From assembly GCA_019802505.1 (NCBI GenBank), contig JAFMOC010000032.1:766001-830000 (forward strand): a stretch of DNA of 64,000 bases, given 5' to 3'. Each line of letters starts with the position of its first letter. Position 1 is the stretch's first letter. The notes below the pieces were generated by a model that had not been told where the DNA came from, made no database searches, and was given only the letters and a program-made list of their open reading frames with translations. Positions 41,427-54,088 of this stretch are shown here, one piece after another. The stretch is from Corydoras sp. C115. Its lineage: Eukaryota; Chordata; Actinopteri; Siluriformes; Callichthyidae. Both the position numbers and the translations under genes were made by a program.

Positions 41427-41590
41427 TATTTCACATTCAATCAGAATCAGAATACAGAATCCAAAAGAGCTCCAAAAGAAAACCAACAAAAAAAAAAAAA
41501 AAAAAAAAAAAAAACATACAACCATCACAAACACCTTGTCTGCCACAGAATTAAAACCAGGCTCTAATTGCTAACTAATGTGCCATCCAT
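41260..41590 (-). mobile_element. Old tRNA-SINE carrying (AC)44 and A27
   Basis: Read on the minus strand, a head-like 'ggcacattagttagcaatta' lies near 41550-41590 and the tail motif 'ctgggataggctggaa' near 41266-41282. The middle is replaced by (AC)44 (41337-41424) and an A27 run (41488-41514). The call rests on the two ends. Confidence 0.4.
41337..41424. repeat. (AC)44 microsatellite
   Basis: An 88-bp uninterrupted AC run. Open frames across it give Cys-Val strings only. Confidence 0.95.
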
Positions 41591-42589
41591 GTGTATTATA
41601 TGGATTGAATTTATGGAAATACAGGGTACTATATCTGCACTTTATAAACAATGCTAAAGTTGATGTTTAAATGAATGCACTACTTTTCGATAAAACACTT
41701 CATAGCCTGCTTCTTTTCCTGATGTTGCTGAGATGAAATAGCACAGAGTTGATGTTGACATGTTAAAAAAAAGATAATGAAGAAAACCTGAAGTGTGGAA
41801 AGAGAACGTGGTGCCTGCTTATGCTTGCTGATTTAGTAGGAAGTTCACACTAATGGTGCTGTGTCTGCTGAAGGCAAACGAAGAGAAGTCATTTGATTTG
41901 TAAATTAAAGTTTGTACATTAAAGTTTGATTTTCTTACCATGCTCTTAACTTCTGATGCCTGCATCCTAAATGTATGCAAGTTTATTATTTTTATTACAT
42001 TTAATTGCAAACAAAATGACAAGTAACGAGTTTGATTTAAGTGGTTTTTGCTCTCACCTCCATCACAGTCAAAGGTGAGGGGACTGATAGTTCAAGTTTG
42101 TGTTTACAGAGTGATGCAACTTAATAGAGGAAGATCTAAGTAACGAATTAACGGGCAGGTGATAACGATCCATTAATGTGGAGTTTGTACTTAAAGTAAA
42201 TTTTCCATGTAATTAAAAAGATTGAAGAAGTCTTTGTTAAGTTTAATGAGATTAAGTTACTGAAAGTTCCAGTTAAGATGCAGAACAGACAGTTATGTAT
42301 AAGTGAGCAGCTTATTGGTGTTGTGTGTTAGCTGTTCATTCATAATTAACTACATTTTAAATAATATATTCTTCATTTTATTGACATCAGCAACAGCAAA
42401 ACCTATATCAAATGTTATGAGTGCACAAAAAAAATCTATAAAAATTTAATTTGCCTACCACCTACTCATTTTATGAACGCTGGGTTTTGCCACCTCCATG
42501 CATTTTTACATTTCACTTATTATTAGTAGTAACCTCCCTTTCTGCCCTCTATTCCGCTTGTCTACGTCTTTTTCCGGCCCAAGATGATT

Positions 42590-42830
42590 CCTTACAGTAG
42601 CTGCCGTGTGCGGGTGTGGGTCTCGAGAGTCTCCCGTCACATGGTGCGTAAAATGATGGAAGGTGGCATCTGACAGTAGCGGATGCTTTGTCCTTGTGCC
42701 TACAAGCTATTCACACTTCCATTATCTGCATATGCATTATTCCCAGCATCCCTCAGGTGACTTAAGAATAGAGATCATTACATTTCAGCACCACCAACTC
42801 ATGTATGAAGGAGAGTCGTAAAGCTGTCCA
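42590..42830. promoter_or_regulatory. Candidate conserved non-coding block
   Basis: One of the more GC-rich unique intervals (tgccgtgtgcgggtgtggg and onward), with a 'tgcatatgcattattcc' POU-like motif near 42729. No repeat match or open frame is seen. Weak call. Confidence 0.2.
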
Positions 42831-43633
42831 ATAAAGGGATAAGGAACAAAACAGCTTTTTATTCATTTAGAGGGAAAAAGAGTGGTCTTTTAGGATTATT
42901 TTAATACTACTGTGTTCACCTCAGGTAATTGTGCATCCATTTTAAAGTTGGTTTATAGTGCACAGTAATATATAACTGTATTACTCTCTCATGCACTACT
43001 GCCTTAAGCTAAGGAACCAATTTATATACACCTTGAGATTAAGGGCATTATTGTATAAATGTGTCTCATATATATTTTACTGCAAATGCCATATCCTTTT
43101 TTTTTATTTATATATATAATTTAAGACCGACTTAAACATATACTATATGAAAAAGAGTACTGGGAATGAGGTTGAAAATAATGGAATAATTTGATGGCTC
43201 AATATTACAAGCTTCTTTAAAGAACTGATTTACAATACACAACGAATGTTTGACAATATTCCACAATTACAACATAAGCAACTGGAATTATTTTGAAAAT
43301 CTTTATTATCTGACTTTAAAAAAATGCACAATTAGTATTTAATGCTTAATATTTAAACAGTATTTCAAATGTGTTTTTTCCCATCCATTTATATTTTTAT
43401 ATGTATGTAATTTGTGATTTTAAACTAATGTGTCCGCAGAAATATCAGCATGAATGTAAAACAAAACGTCACTAAGCCCCGTCACTCCTCTGAAAATGCT
43501 GAGCTGAAATGATGTCCAAATATTGCAAAAACGTGAATCTTAGATACAACGAATGAATACCATTCTCAGATATGTGCAAGAGATGCATTGTTTCCTTTAA
43601 CTCATAAAGTAATATACACAAGAAACAATTTTT

Positions 43634-43933
43634 CTAAATGAATAAATAAATTTCTCTGCTTCCAGCTCGTTTAAATATTGTCCCCTGCGAGCCTGCGGTT
43701 TGTCCGTTTACTGAAGGATCCAGTTCATGTTCTGCTGAATATTGCAAGACAAAGCCACCCACATCCTCTCGAATTTGTCCTTCATCATTGTGTCTGAAAT
43801 AGCTTCTGCTGGGTTTATGTGATATGATACTGGCTCTCTTGCTCAGCATTAGTGTGTCAGATAAAACTTGCTCAATATGTGTTTCCCCCAAATATTCCTT
43901 CCTTAGGTTCATAATAATAGTAAAGTTCTGCAC
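43634..43933 (-). other. 99-codon minus-strand open frame, possible exon
   Basis: The frame starts with GTG, so it would have to be an exon or begin at an internal ATG at 43912. The translation is hydrophilic with a normal mix of charged residues. A possible acceptor (ttatcgcag) lies just upstream on the minus strand, and the frame ends at TAG 43634. I recognise no family, and no partner exons or polyadenylation signal were seen. Confidence 0.15.
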
Positions 43934-44440
43934 CTGAATTCTGCGATAACTGTATTTTCGTTCCTCAATTTAGCCATAAATTTACCAGTTTCACAAACAA
44001 AATTTATCTTTGCAGATAACAATAAAAGCTACAGATTTGTCATCCTGATAAGAAACAATGAGCCACTGGTATATTGTTACTTAATATAAATTGGTGGTGG
44101 TACATAAAATGTGCCTGAGGCAGTTTGCAGGGACCAAATTCCAACCAAATAATCACAGCAGGAGGATCTGTACTAGAAATAATGTGCAGCTATATATGTA
44201 CTATAATTGTATTAGAATTTGATGGCAGACGTAATAGGAAGGAAAGAAGAAAAAAAATACAGGAGGTAATGAAAACTCATCTCCAGAGATGAATATATAT
44301 GCTAATGTATAGCAATCTCTATGGGGAGTCTGTCAGGTAGATTTTATTAGATATGTACTTAAAAATACCTGTAGGTATATTTTCTGGGAGGTCTGTATTG
44401 TGAAGTGCTTGAAGTTTTTTTTGTTGGTAAAACAATGTAT

Positions 44441-44766
44441 ATTCATTCATTCATTATCTCCTGCTTTATCCTCTATTAGGGTTACGGTGGGGTTCCCCAT
44501 GCCCATCCAGGGAAGAACGTTTCATGCGCTGGGCAGATAGACCCAGGACAAGGCGCCAATCCATCGCTGGGCACACACTCACTCACACACACACTCTATT
44601 TGGGGCAATTCAATTGAATTGATCCATGTTTTTGAACTGTGGGAGGAACTGGAGAACCCGGAGGAAACCCACACGGACACAGGGAGAACATGGAAACTCC
44701 ATCCAGATGGGGATTCGAACCGGGACTCCCTAGTGCTGAGAGGCGAACGTGCTAACCACTAAGCCA
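44441..44766 (-). mobile_element. Young SINE, head slightly truncated
   Basis: Reverse copy with an intact tail. It loses the last ~12 nt of the head (ends aagcca) and a short stretch in the 'ggcaatt...caattga' region. A target duplication is not clear. Confidence 0.85.
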
Positions 44767-45000
44767 TAGTATGAATTCATTTATTTCATTACATATAAAT
44801 AACAATAGTCTCATGACCATGGCTTAATATAATTGGTTCCTAGAAATAATTTAGTAAAAATTTAAGGAAAAAAATAATCTAGATCTTTTAAATAAAATAT
44901 TGACACTATGAGGACAACTATTAAGGGGCATAAAGTGAAATGTTTCCAAAATATAGAACAATAACAAGTTTAATTTATAAACTGCCTGATCTGGGCAGCA

Positions 45001-45354
45001 GGGGCGGCACGGTGGCTTAGTGGTTAGCACGTTCGCCTCTCAGCGCTAGGGGTTCCCGGTTCGAATCCCTATCTGGGTGGAGTTTCCATGTTCTCCCCGT
45101 GTCTGCATGGGTTTCCTCCGGGTTCTCCGGTTTCCTCCCACAGTCCAAAAACATGGATCAAGTCAATTGAATTCTCAAAATTGCCCCATATAGAGTGTGA
45201 CTGTGTGAGTGAGTGTGTGCCCAGCGATGGATTGGCGCCCTGTCCTGGGACTATCTGCCCAGCGCCCGAGACGCTCTCCCCTGGATGGGCATGGGGAACC
45301 CACCGCGACCCTAATAGAGGATAAAGCGGGAGATAATGAATGAATGAATGAATT
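45001..45354 (+). mobile_element. Full-length young SINE, intact Pol III promoter
   Basis: The tRNA head has an A box TGGCTTAGTGG at 45013-45023 and a consensus B box GGTTCGAATCC at 45058-45068. The body has the 'tttcctcccacagtccaaaa' core and a GT-rich module, then 'ggataaagcgggagataatg' and a (TGAA)n tail. A perfect 12-bp duplication atctgggcagca (44989-45000 and 45355-45366) flanks it. This is the best reference copy of the family in the window, about 350 bp long. The layout fits the DANA/Mermaid group of fish SINEs. Confidence 0.93.
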
Positions 45355-48300
45355 ATCTGGGCAGCAAACTAGAACTCTCTCTCTACAGCAAGATGATTCT
45401 GGGTTTGGTTCTCAGGAAAGGCAAATTACCACGGGGAGCTCCAGTTTTATCCCGCATTCAAAAAACATACTTTCCTTACATAATAAATTTATTTTGTGTC
45501 GTAATAAGACTTATTTGCTCTACGCAGAGAATGAATTGTGAACCTGTCTATGACAGTGAGATGAATACAGGTGGGAATGGAATAAAACTACACCTGCTCA
45601 GTGAATGAGTACACTGTCTATCCCTAAGGAGATCTGGAAGCAACTTTTGGGAGGGTTTTGTAAAGCACTCTGCCATGTTTGGGTAAATCACAAGGATTTA
45701 TTGTCAAGAGTTGCTGAGATCAGCAATGGTGGCCCCATCCCTGGTGGAGTAATTGTAGGCACAGACAGTGGAAAAGTTGAATGAGGTGAACAGTGGCTTA
45801 TTACCCCTTTCACTGAAACTGGGCTTCCTGAATAGACTGGTTTAACCATTGTTCCAGTGGTGCTGTGGTGCCTAATCCTTTTGGTATTTTAACCATAGCA
45901 TGTTGAAAACCTCAGGGAATTGTGTTAAATCATGGAAAAGTGGTTAAAATATGGGATTTTCGGGAAGTTAAAGGTCTGTGGTGCAATTAACACATTGTCT
46001 TAGGTGGGCTGTCCTTCCATGAGCCCTTATTCTATTGATCTGGGAAGATTCCAAATGCCAAAGGAACTTTAAAGAGCATTTTAGATGTTTTTATGACTGA
46101 GAGGTGATATTGATCTGCACATGCTACTGTCAAGTCAGGATATTCAAACAAGAATAGTTTACTGTAGGACTAGATGATATAAATAGATATGTTTGTGTGT
46201 GTGCCTGTGTTTTACCCTATTAGTATTAATTGCATTTACCTTATTCAGACCCAGGTAAGCGACAGATAATAGATGAATAGATTGGACATTTAACTTCAGG
46301 GCGGCACGGTGGCTTAGTGGTTAGCACATTCGACTCTCAGCGCTAGGGATTCCTGGTTCGAATCCCTATCTGGGTGGAGTTTCCATGTTCTCCCCGTGTC
46401 TGCATGGTTTTCCTCCGTGTTCTCCGGTTTCTTCCCACAGTCCAAAAACATGGATCAAGTCAGTTGAATTCTCCAAATTGCCCTATATAGAGTGTGTCTG
46501 TGTGAGTGAGTGTGTGCCCAGCGATGGATTGGCGCCCTGTCCTGGGTGTATCTGCCCAGCACCTGAAACGTTCTCCCTGGATGGGCATGGGGAACCCCAC
46601 CGCGACCCTAATAGAGGATAAAGCGGAAGATAATGAATGAATGAATTTAACTTCAGACTTTTAACGTAAAGGCAGCAAATGGTGAGATGACTTCATACAA
46701 GCAGTTTGTTGATGAATGATGAGTGATGCCAACAAGTAAGACACTCTCTAACCACTGTGTAAATAGCAATTTACTTATCTCTCGGATGCAATCTTATAAA
46801 ATAACACTGGAATTAGAGATGGATTACAGTCGCCTATTGACATCCAATTTTTTCAAAGCCTGGGAGACAATGAGCGAGCAAATGAAGCTGTTCTATGAAC
46901 TTTTTCTACCGCAAACACTCCATTAATGTGCAAACTGGAGTGTAATCCCCTTGGGCCTTTATACAGAGCAGTGATTTCTGAGGACGCCTTGCCTCGTTAT
47001 GGTACACACGTGTAAAGATTATTCAGACACCTGTGTGATGCTTGTCTCCCTATTCCTGACTGAACTTGGCTTCTATCTAAACAGCTCATAATGTTGGTCT
47101 GATTAGACATGAATGAAAAATGGATATACTAGGTTTTAAGAAATGGGAATGTGTTATTATGGTATAAATATTTTGTTTGCCGGATAAATCAAGGAGATAT
47201 ATTTAGAATATGAGAATATCACATTTAACGACAGCATCCCCCTTCTGACAGATATAATTTAGCCTGCAGTGCAAAAATTAGAAGTGCTGCAAAGGGATCT
47301 GTAACGCTTCCGAGAATATTGTGCCCAGCCAGAAACAATCAAACTTCCTGCACAGTCTGGAAGTAATTGGATAGTGACAGAGTTTCATTCTTTCAGCTCA
47401 ATACTGCAATATTATGGAACTTAAACAATACAGAAAACACTTTATTTAAAAAAGAAAACATTTGCATTTATGATGTATTGAAGAAACTGCATCTATTTAC
47501 AGTTTACTATTTCAGGGGACAATAGTTAATTGGATTATGTGCTGTTCAATCAGATGTCAAATCCAATGTGTGAAATGACAAACTGTTACTTTCTTTATAA
47601 CTCCAGACTGCAGACTCAAACTTGACATGATGTTATTTCTTGGAATTGCTACTGATTACTTTTTAAGAGTCCACTCGTGTCCAAGGCTTTGAAAAGGTTC
47701 AGAATATATAGTAATATATACTGACATCTGAATAATGACTTGGGACAAATGCAAATCACACCTACAGGAGCTTTTATGACATTTAATGCTGAGTTGACCC
47801 AGAGTCTTTTGACTTTTAACATAAATACTTTTGAATAATACTTGTGGGGATTTTAAACATTCATCCAGGGGAACATGGGGGTGCTGGGGAGTGATATTGC
47901 ATAACAGGACTTGTGCATTCTTTACTGTACAAAAGGGTTTGATTGGTCAAGGTCAGGGCTCTTTCACCCCAACTCCCCAACTTTGCCTTTATGAATTTTG
48001 TTTTGTGCACTGGGGCACAATCACACTGGAAAAAAGAAACCTTCCCCAAATTGTACCCATAAAGTTTTTGTATTTTTTTATTGTATGGCTATGTGCTTGT
48101 TTTTAGACCAGTTGCAGTAGGTTTGAATGAAACTGATTACAAGGTGTTTCTCAAAACCTTTTATGATATAGTACAGGTAATAGAACAAACATGGCGACCA
48201 TGTTTCAAACCTGATATTATTTTCAGCTTGGGTAAAATGTTAAAATAGCCTGGTTATTATTGTCTTGTATATTATGCAAATGCATTACATAATATCCGTT

Positions 48301-51300
48301 TTGGGTTCTTTTTCAGGTTACATTTAGCTTTAGCATATTTAAAAATGTTGAGTCACAGATATAGTGTCATTCATTAACACATTCTTTAAGCACAAAAGAA
48401 TGAAAAAAAAACACTTGCAAATCATTATTATTATTAAAACTGCCATTAATAGTTATTCGAAGCTCTTCTTTTAATTTAGTTTAAATAATTCTGAAAATGT
48501 GAACCTTTTCAATTTAATTGACTGTTAAATAATCACAAGATCTAATATTTTACCTGCATTATACTGTATTAAGACGTACTCACGACTTTTATACACTGAT
48601 AAACTCGCAGTACTACAAAATATTTTATTCTTAACCTCTCTGATTATTTCTTGTTTACATTAAAAACAAATTCATGTAATAAATAGGAGTGCAGGCTTTT
48701 GGGCATTGATATACAAATAGACCTGAGTATGACACTTGACCTGGATGAAAATAGCAGTGGCAGCATATAGCTATTTGCACTGTTAAACAAGGAAGTGAAG
48801 TGTGCATGCATAATGAGTGTTAGAATAGAGGAGGGATTTCAGGGAAAATGTCAAACATTTCTAAAATGACCTTCAGAGAAGCTGAGAACAGAACTTGCCA
48901 ATTCCGTGTAACTGTTAAATCCCATTGGGGGTCTTCTATGATGTTTGCTGGTATATATCATACCATGAAAGATGACAGGCCTTCTTTGTTAGTCCCTAAC
49001 TAGATCAAAGATTAAAAGGTTTTCTAAAAGGTTTCAACTCTGTAGTTTACTACATTATCTTGCCAAAATTAAAAATATTGTCTCCTAAAGAAAGTTCCAA
49101 ATGAGCAAAAAACAAACTAATTTTCTTTATAAGCTCCATAAAACCTGATATCTCACCAAATAATTGATTTAGGCCGTGTTAGTGTGTCTTTGCCATCATG
49201 ACGACTATCTAAAATAAAAACAATTCACATGATAAATAAATCACTTCAAAAAGAATCATAAATGCATATTTGACCTTTATTACGTTTTTAATAAACAGCA
49301 AGTCTATATGCCATGCTCCCTTTCTTAATGAAATATGAGACTATATTTTAAATGTGAGTAAACAGGCATTTCTCCTTATCTAGTTTATCTGATATCACAG
49401 GACTCTAGAAGGTGTACAAGCTATTATCTCACGTCACACATATAAATGGGGTAGTGTATTACAAGAATGCGGCTTCAGCCACTCGGGTTCTGTTGATATG
49501 TTTGCTGAATGGCTTATCTGATTATCTGAACTACAATGCTGTTCTAATGTTGCAGTTTGTTGGTGACAAACACATTTGTAAAGGGTGAACCTGTGATCGA
49601 TCATGTTGTGAGGCTTCTTTAAACAGATTATTACAATAATACAGAAAACAGCTGAAGAGGGTCAGCATGTAATTTGGAGAGATAAAAAAAAACCTTAGTT
49701 GTAAATGTAATATGAGAAAAATAAACACATTTTTGTGCAAAAATGCATGTGTCTGTATTTTTCATACGGGACGGCACGGTGGCTTAGTGTTTAGCACGTT
49801 CTCCTCTCAGCACTAGGGATTCCCGGTTCGAATCCCCATCTGGGTGGAGTTTCCATGTTCTCCCCGTGTCTGCGTGGGTTTCCTCCGGGTTCTCCGGTTT
49901 CCTCCCACAGTCCAAAAACATGGACCAAGTCAATTGAATTCTCCAAATTGCCCCATATAGAGTGTGTCTGTGTGAGTGAGTGTGGGCCCAGTGATGGATT
50001 GGCGCCCTGTCCTGGGTCTATCTGCCCAGCGCCCGAGACGTTCTCCCCTGGATGGGCATGGGGAAACCCCCCACGACCCTAATATAGGATAAAGCGGGAA
50101 ATAATGAATGAATGAATGTATTTTCATACATATTAAAAAATGGGATGACCTGAACCACACAAAATAAAATAATTAATCAATTTAAACAGTGTAGTTAATA
50201 ATAATTTAGTGTGGCCTGGCCAGCTGTTACATGCTTCCACAATTTTTAAAGTAAAACAGATGTTTAAATCTGCACTCAGAATAAAAAATATTTCAGATTG
50301 GAACATGAAAGTTTCTCTGGCTGTCATTCTCCTACTGCGTGTAGAGTCGCTTATGTGTTCACACATTGCTCGCTATATGTGCTACAGCAGGAGACATGAA
50401 CCCAGCGGTGTGACATGAACTCCGGGAATAGTTCATCAGTCCTACAGAGTTTCTCTGGGTGTCTGATTACTTATGTCAAATTTGCTGTTCGTTATTCTTC
50501 CTAGGTGAACTTTTTCCTCCACAACGGGTAAAGGGGCACCAGCTCAGAGTTTTAATATACTTTAATGTAAAGACCTGTTTTGAGGCTTTGTTTAGCAGGT
50601 TAAACAGAACAGCTGGGTATCAGTGACACATTGTCCTCAGTTACGAAACTTTTAATTTAAGCATTCACATAATTATAGTTGCCAAATGTCAATTGTGATG
50701 GTTCTCTCATACATGTCTGTCATACTATATTACATTCTAAGCCACTGAAAGCCATTAGTTCTGATATTCGCTGGGTATAGTGTTATATAAGTTATCATTT
50801 TCCATCATCCCATAGTTCATTATTTTAAGCTGCTGAATGTTTGGTAAAATATCATACACAGCACTCAGTTTAAGATAATTTTACTTGGCTGGTAGCCTGA
50901 GCTCATTAAAACCACACAGGGCAAGTGAACAGGTCAGTCGAACTCAGCAGCGAAGATAGAGAAGTAAGAATCAGTAAAATCCGAATGCTATGGTAGTTTT
51001 TATTACTTACCTGCCTCTATGACTAAATGATTATGAGTGTATAAATATGAGCGTTACCAGAATTTGAACGAAAACTAAAAAGTTTTATCCATGACATAAA
51101 ATTGGCCACAGAGTGCTTCATTTTCAGTATAGTAAGGATAATACACCACCTGGATATTTGCTTCTGCCAAAAAAAAAAATGTAAATTGGACAATGTTGCC
51201 TTAGCACCATACATCCTCAAACTGCTATTTTGGAGATGATGAGAACAAACTCATACAGTAAAACCAAGGTTATGTGAGTAGAACTAGAGCGTCTTTTTCT

Positions 51301-51527
51301 TACATGCATTGTTTCAATCTTGTGTAAGGCTGTACAAGTTAATCAAAACCAAAGGAAAGTAAAATCAAAACAAAAGGAAAGTAAAATCAAAGGAAAAATA
51401 GTGCAAGTTATAACAACATTCATTCATCCATCCATCATCTTTAGTTTAATCCTATACAAGGGTCACGGGGGTTCGCTATGCCCATCCAGGCACAGAACGT
51501 TTCATGCCCTGGGTAGATTCATTGCTG

Positions 51528-51569
<42 letters not shown>

Positions 51570-54057
51570 TATTGGAACTATATTGGACAATTTAGAGCAG
51601 CCAATTCACCATATACATAATCCATATTTTTGGACTGTGCGTAGAAAATGGAGAACGTGGACAATACACCCAGATCAGGATTTCTGTCCACCCACAACAT
51701 GGTCCATACTTTTAACTTAACTCAGTATTCTGTGTACACTGTCACCAGGGTGGCTTTAAAATATGGGCTGTTTCATGGTTTCCCTGAGGACCAGTTGAGG
51801 AGGTTATGGAATTTGGAAAATGTGTTGTATGAATCGAGAATGTGCATCAGATGGGAGAACTCATACAGTAGGTGCTTTTTACAACTAGGAAATAATATAT
51901 GAGCCTTAACTCACATTTTTGCTCTTTTATTACCAAAAAGATTGCATTGTGCAGTTATTTATGGAGTGACAACACTTCATTGTACATCTGTGACTTCCTC
52001 TTAAATCTAGAGAGAAAGAACATGCTGCTAAAGTACAGATTATTAATATAGTCTATATATTTTTGGTTAACAGTCATAAAATAAAGATATTTTATTTTCA
52101 TTGGATACATAAGAGCTTTCGTTTGAGAAGTGCAGCATTTCTTTTTTTGTTTAATGTTTATTGGGATACTCGTGCTTCTATCTTATAGCTGATTTCATAT
52201 GTAGGAATTAATAAGCTTTACATACAAATCACAGCACCAGGAGATTCACTATTCTAATTACTGTAATACTGAATTATTAAACATTATTGCATAATAATCA
52301 GGGCGGCACTGTGGCGAAGTGTTTGGCCAGCAATAGTGTTTGGCCAGAGGCGATCCCCTGGATAGGTATGGGCATCCCCCCCCCCCCCGCTACCCCATTC
52401 AATTAAAATAAATAAAATAATCAATAAATTGCTTTTAAATTGTTTTAATATTAAAGGTTTCTGATGGCAAATGTTGAGAAACTTCACAGTTCATGTGAAA
52501 AAAGGGAATGTATTCAAAGATTTGTCTGTGATAATGGGTGGCAATAAAGAATAATGAAAAGCAAATAGCATTACATATATACCTGCAAGTAGATGGTCAA
52601 TGAGTAACTCTTGAATTGCGTTACTTCAGACTATAATCACTGTTTAGAGGAGTTTGAAACCATAGACACCTTAATATATATTATTTTAGAATTCTTAGTA
52701 GGAATGTCATATCCCTAGCATATTTCACAGACCTTTGGGTTTCAAGATAACACCATAAAATAAAATGAAAATATTACCTGTCCTGTCTCAGTACCGAAGC
52801 TGCTTGATGTAATTCTGCTGGCTATTTTATTCATATGAGTTTTTTTATGCTGTTGTCAGTTAACATAACTGTTTTGACAAGCGGGGGCCTAGCTGAATGT
52901 CTCACTGGAGCATCGTCTAAGTTGGAGGTTTACTCGTTTATGTCTTTTTGGCTTTGAGAGACTGTTTTCTCCTATTGTGGTTGTCAATGGAAGAAAAAAT
53001 AGCAGGCAATGACAAATGTAGGGGATTAGAATTTGAGGCGCCAGGGAGTATTTAGACAGGAATTCAATTACCAGGAGGAATGGAGCTGCCGCAGTCTCAG
53101 GTTGAAAAGGCTTTGGGTTTTCTTTTTTTTTCACTTCTTCTGCTTGTATTGATTTCTGGAGAGGTAATTGTGGCGTTGTTTGGTATCTGTGAGTGACACC
53201 TTGTTCAGCAGAGAGGAGAAGCGGTGGCAAGTTCCTCCAAGATCAATGAAAAGAGGAATACATCCCACTTGCACTCAGACACAAAGTGTAAGTACACAAG
53301 GCTCAAACAAGCACACTTATGTTCACAGCTATAATCCTGTTACACTCATAGTCGCTGAGGAAGTTCTGAAAGATGTAAATGCATCATATATACACTCGAC
53401 ATAAGGAGAGTAGGAAATGGGCTATGGTAAAGGAGAGTTATATTGTACAATTAATTTAAGAAACAAATTAGTCAGATATACTGTAGAGTGTAAATGTAAT
53501 TTCTAAGAATAAGTGTTTATCTCATCTCATTATCTTCCACTTAATCCTGTAATAGGGTTCCCCATGCCCAGCCAGGGAAGAATGTTTTTAGCACTGGTCA
53601 GATACACTCAGAACAGATATACTCATGTCTATATGTTTACCAAACTAAGTATTTTTACATTTTCTGACATTGGCAGGTTAATTATGTTTAACATGTGGAT
53701 TGTGATTCTAATATACAAAGTAACACCAGCTGTGAATTGAACATTTTCTCAAATAATTCTAAAAGACCTATGCAAATTAATGTAATTTGTGATATGTATG
53801 TCTAAATAAGCAACCATATTGCATGTGTGGGAATACAAATTATAATTTGCACTTTGACAAAGATGTCAATGATAAAAGGTAATTTCTGGATAATGATCAC
53901 AGAAGTTATACATCTAGAACTGGCTCTGTTCGTGTCGGTGTAGTGGAATGAATACATGCACTGAATTATTCTAAAGTCTTCTGAAGGGTCACATTATGCA
54001 AGAACAAAAGCTCTTTAGCTGTCTATTGGCGTATATGCTGCGTTGCTTGTTCAGGAG

Positions 54058-54088
<31 letters not shown>

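Larger units (their letters stand above)
41600..44440. other. Intergenic DNA, no gene
   Basis: Unique AT-rich DNA surrounding a candidate block (42590-42830) and a minus-strand frame (43634-43933). No gene is supported. Confidence 0.5.
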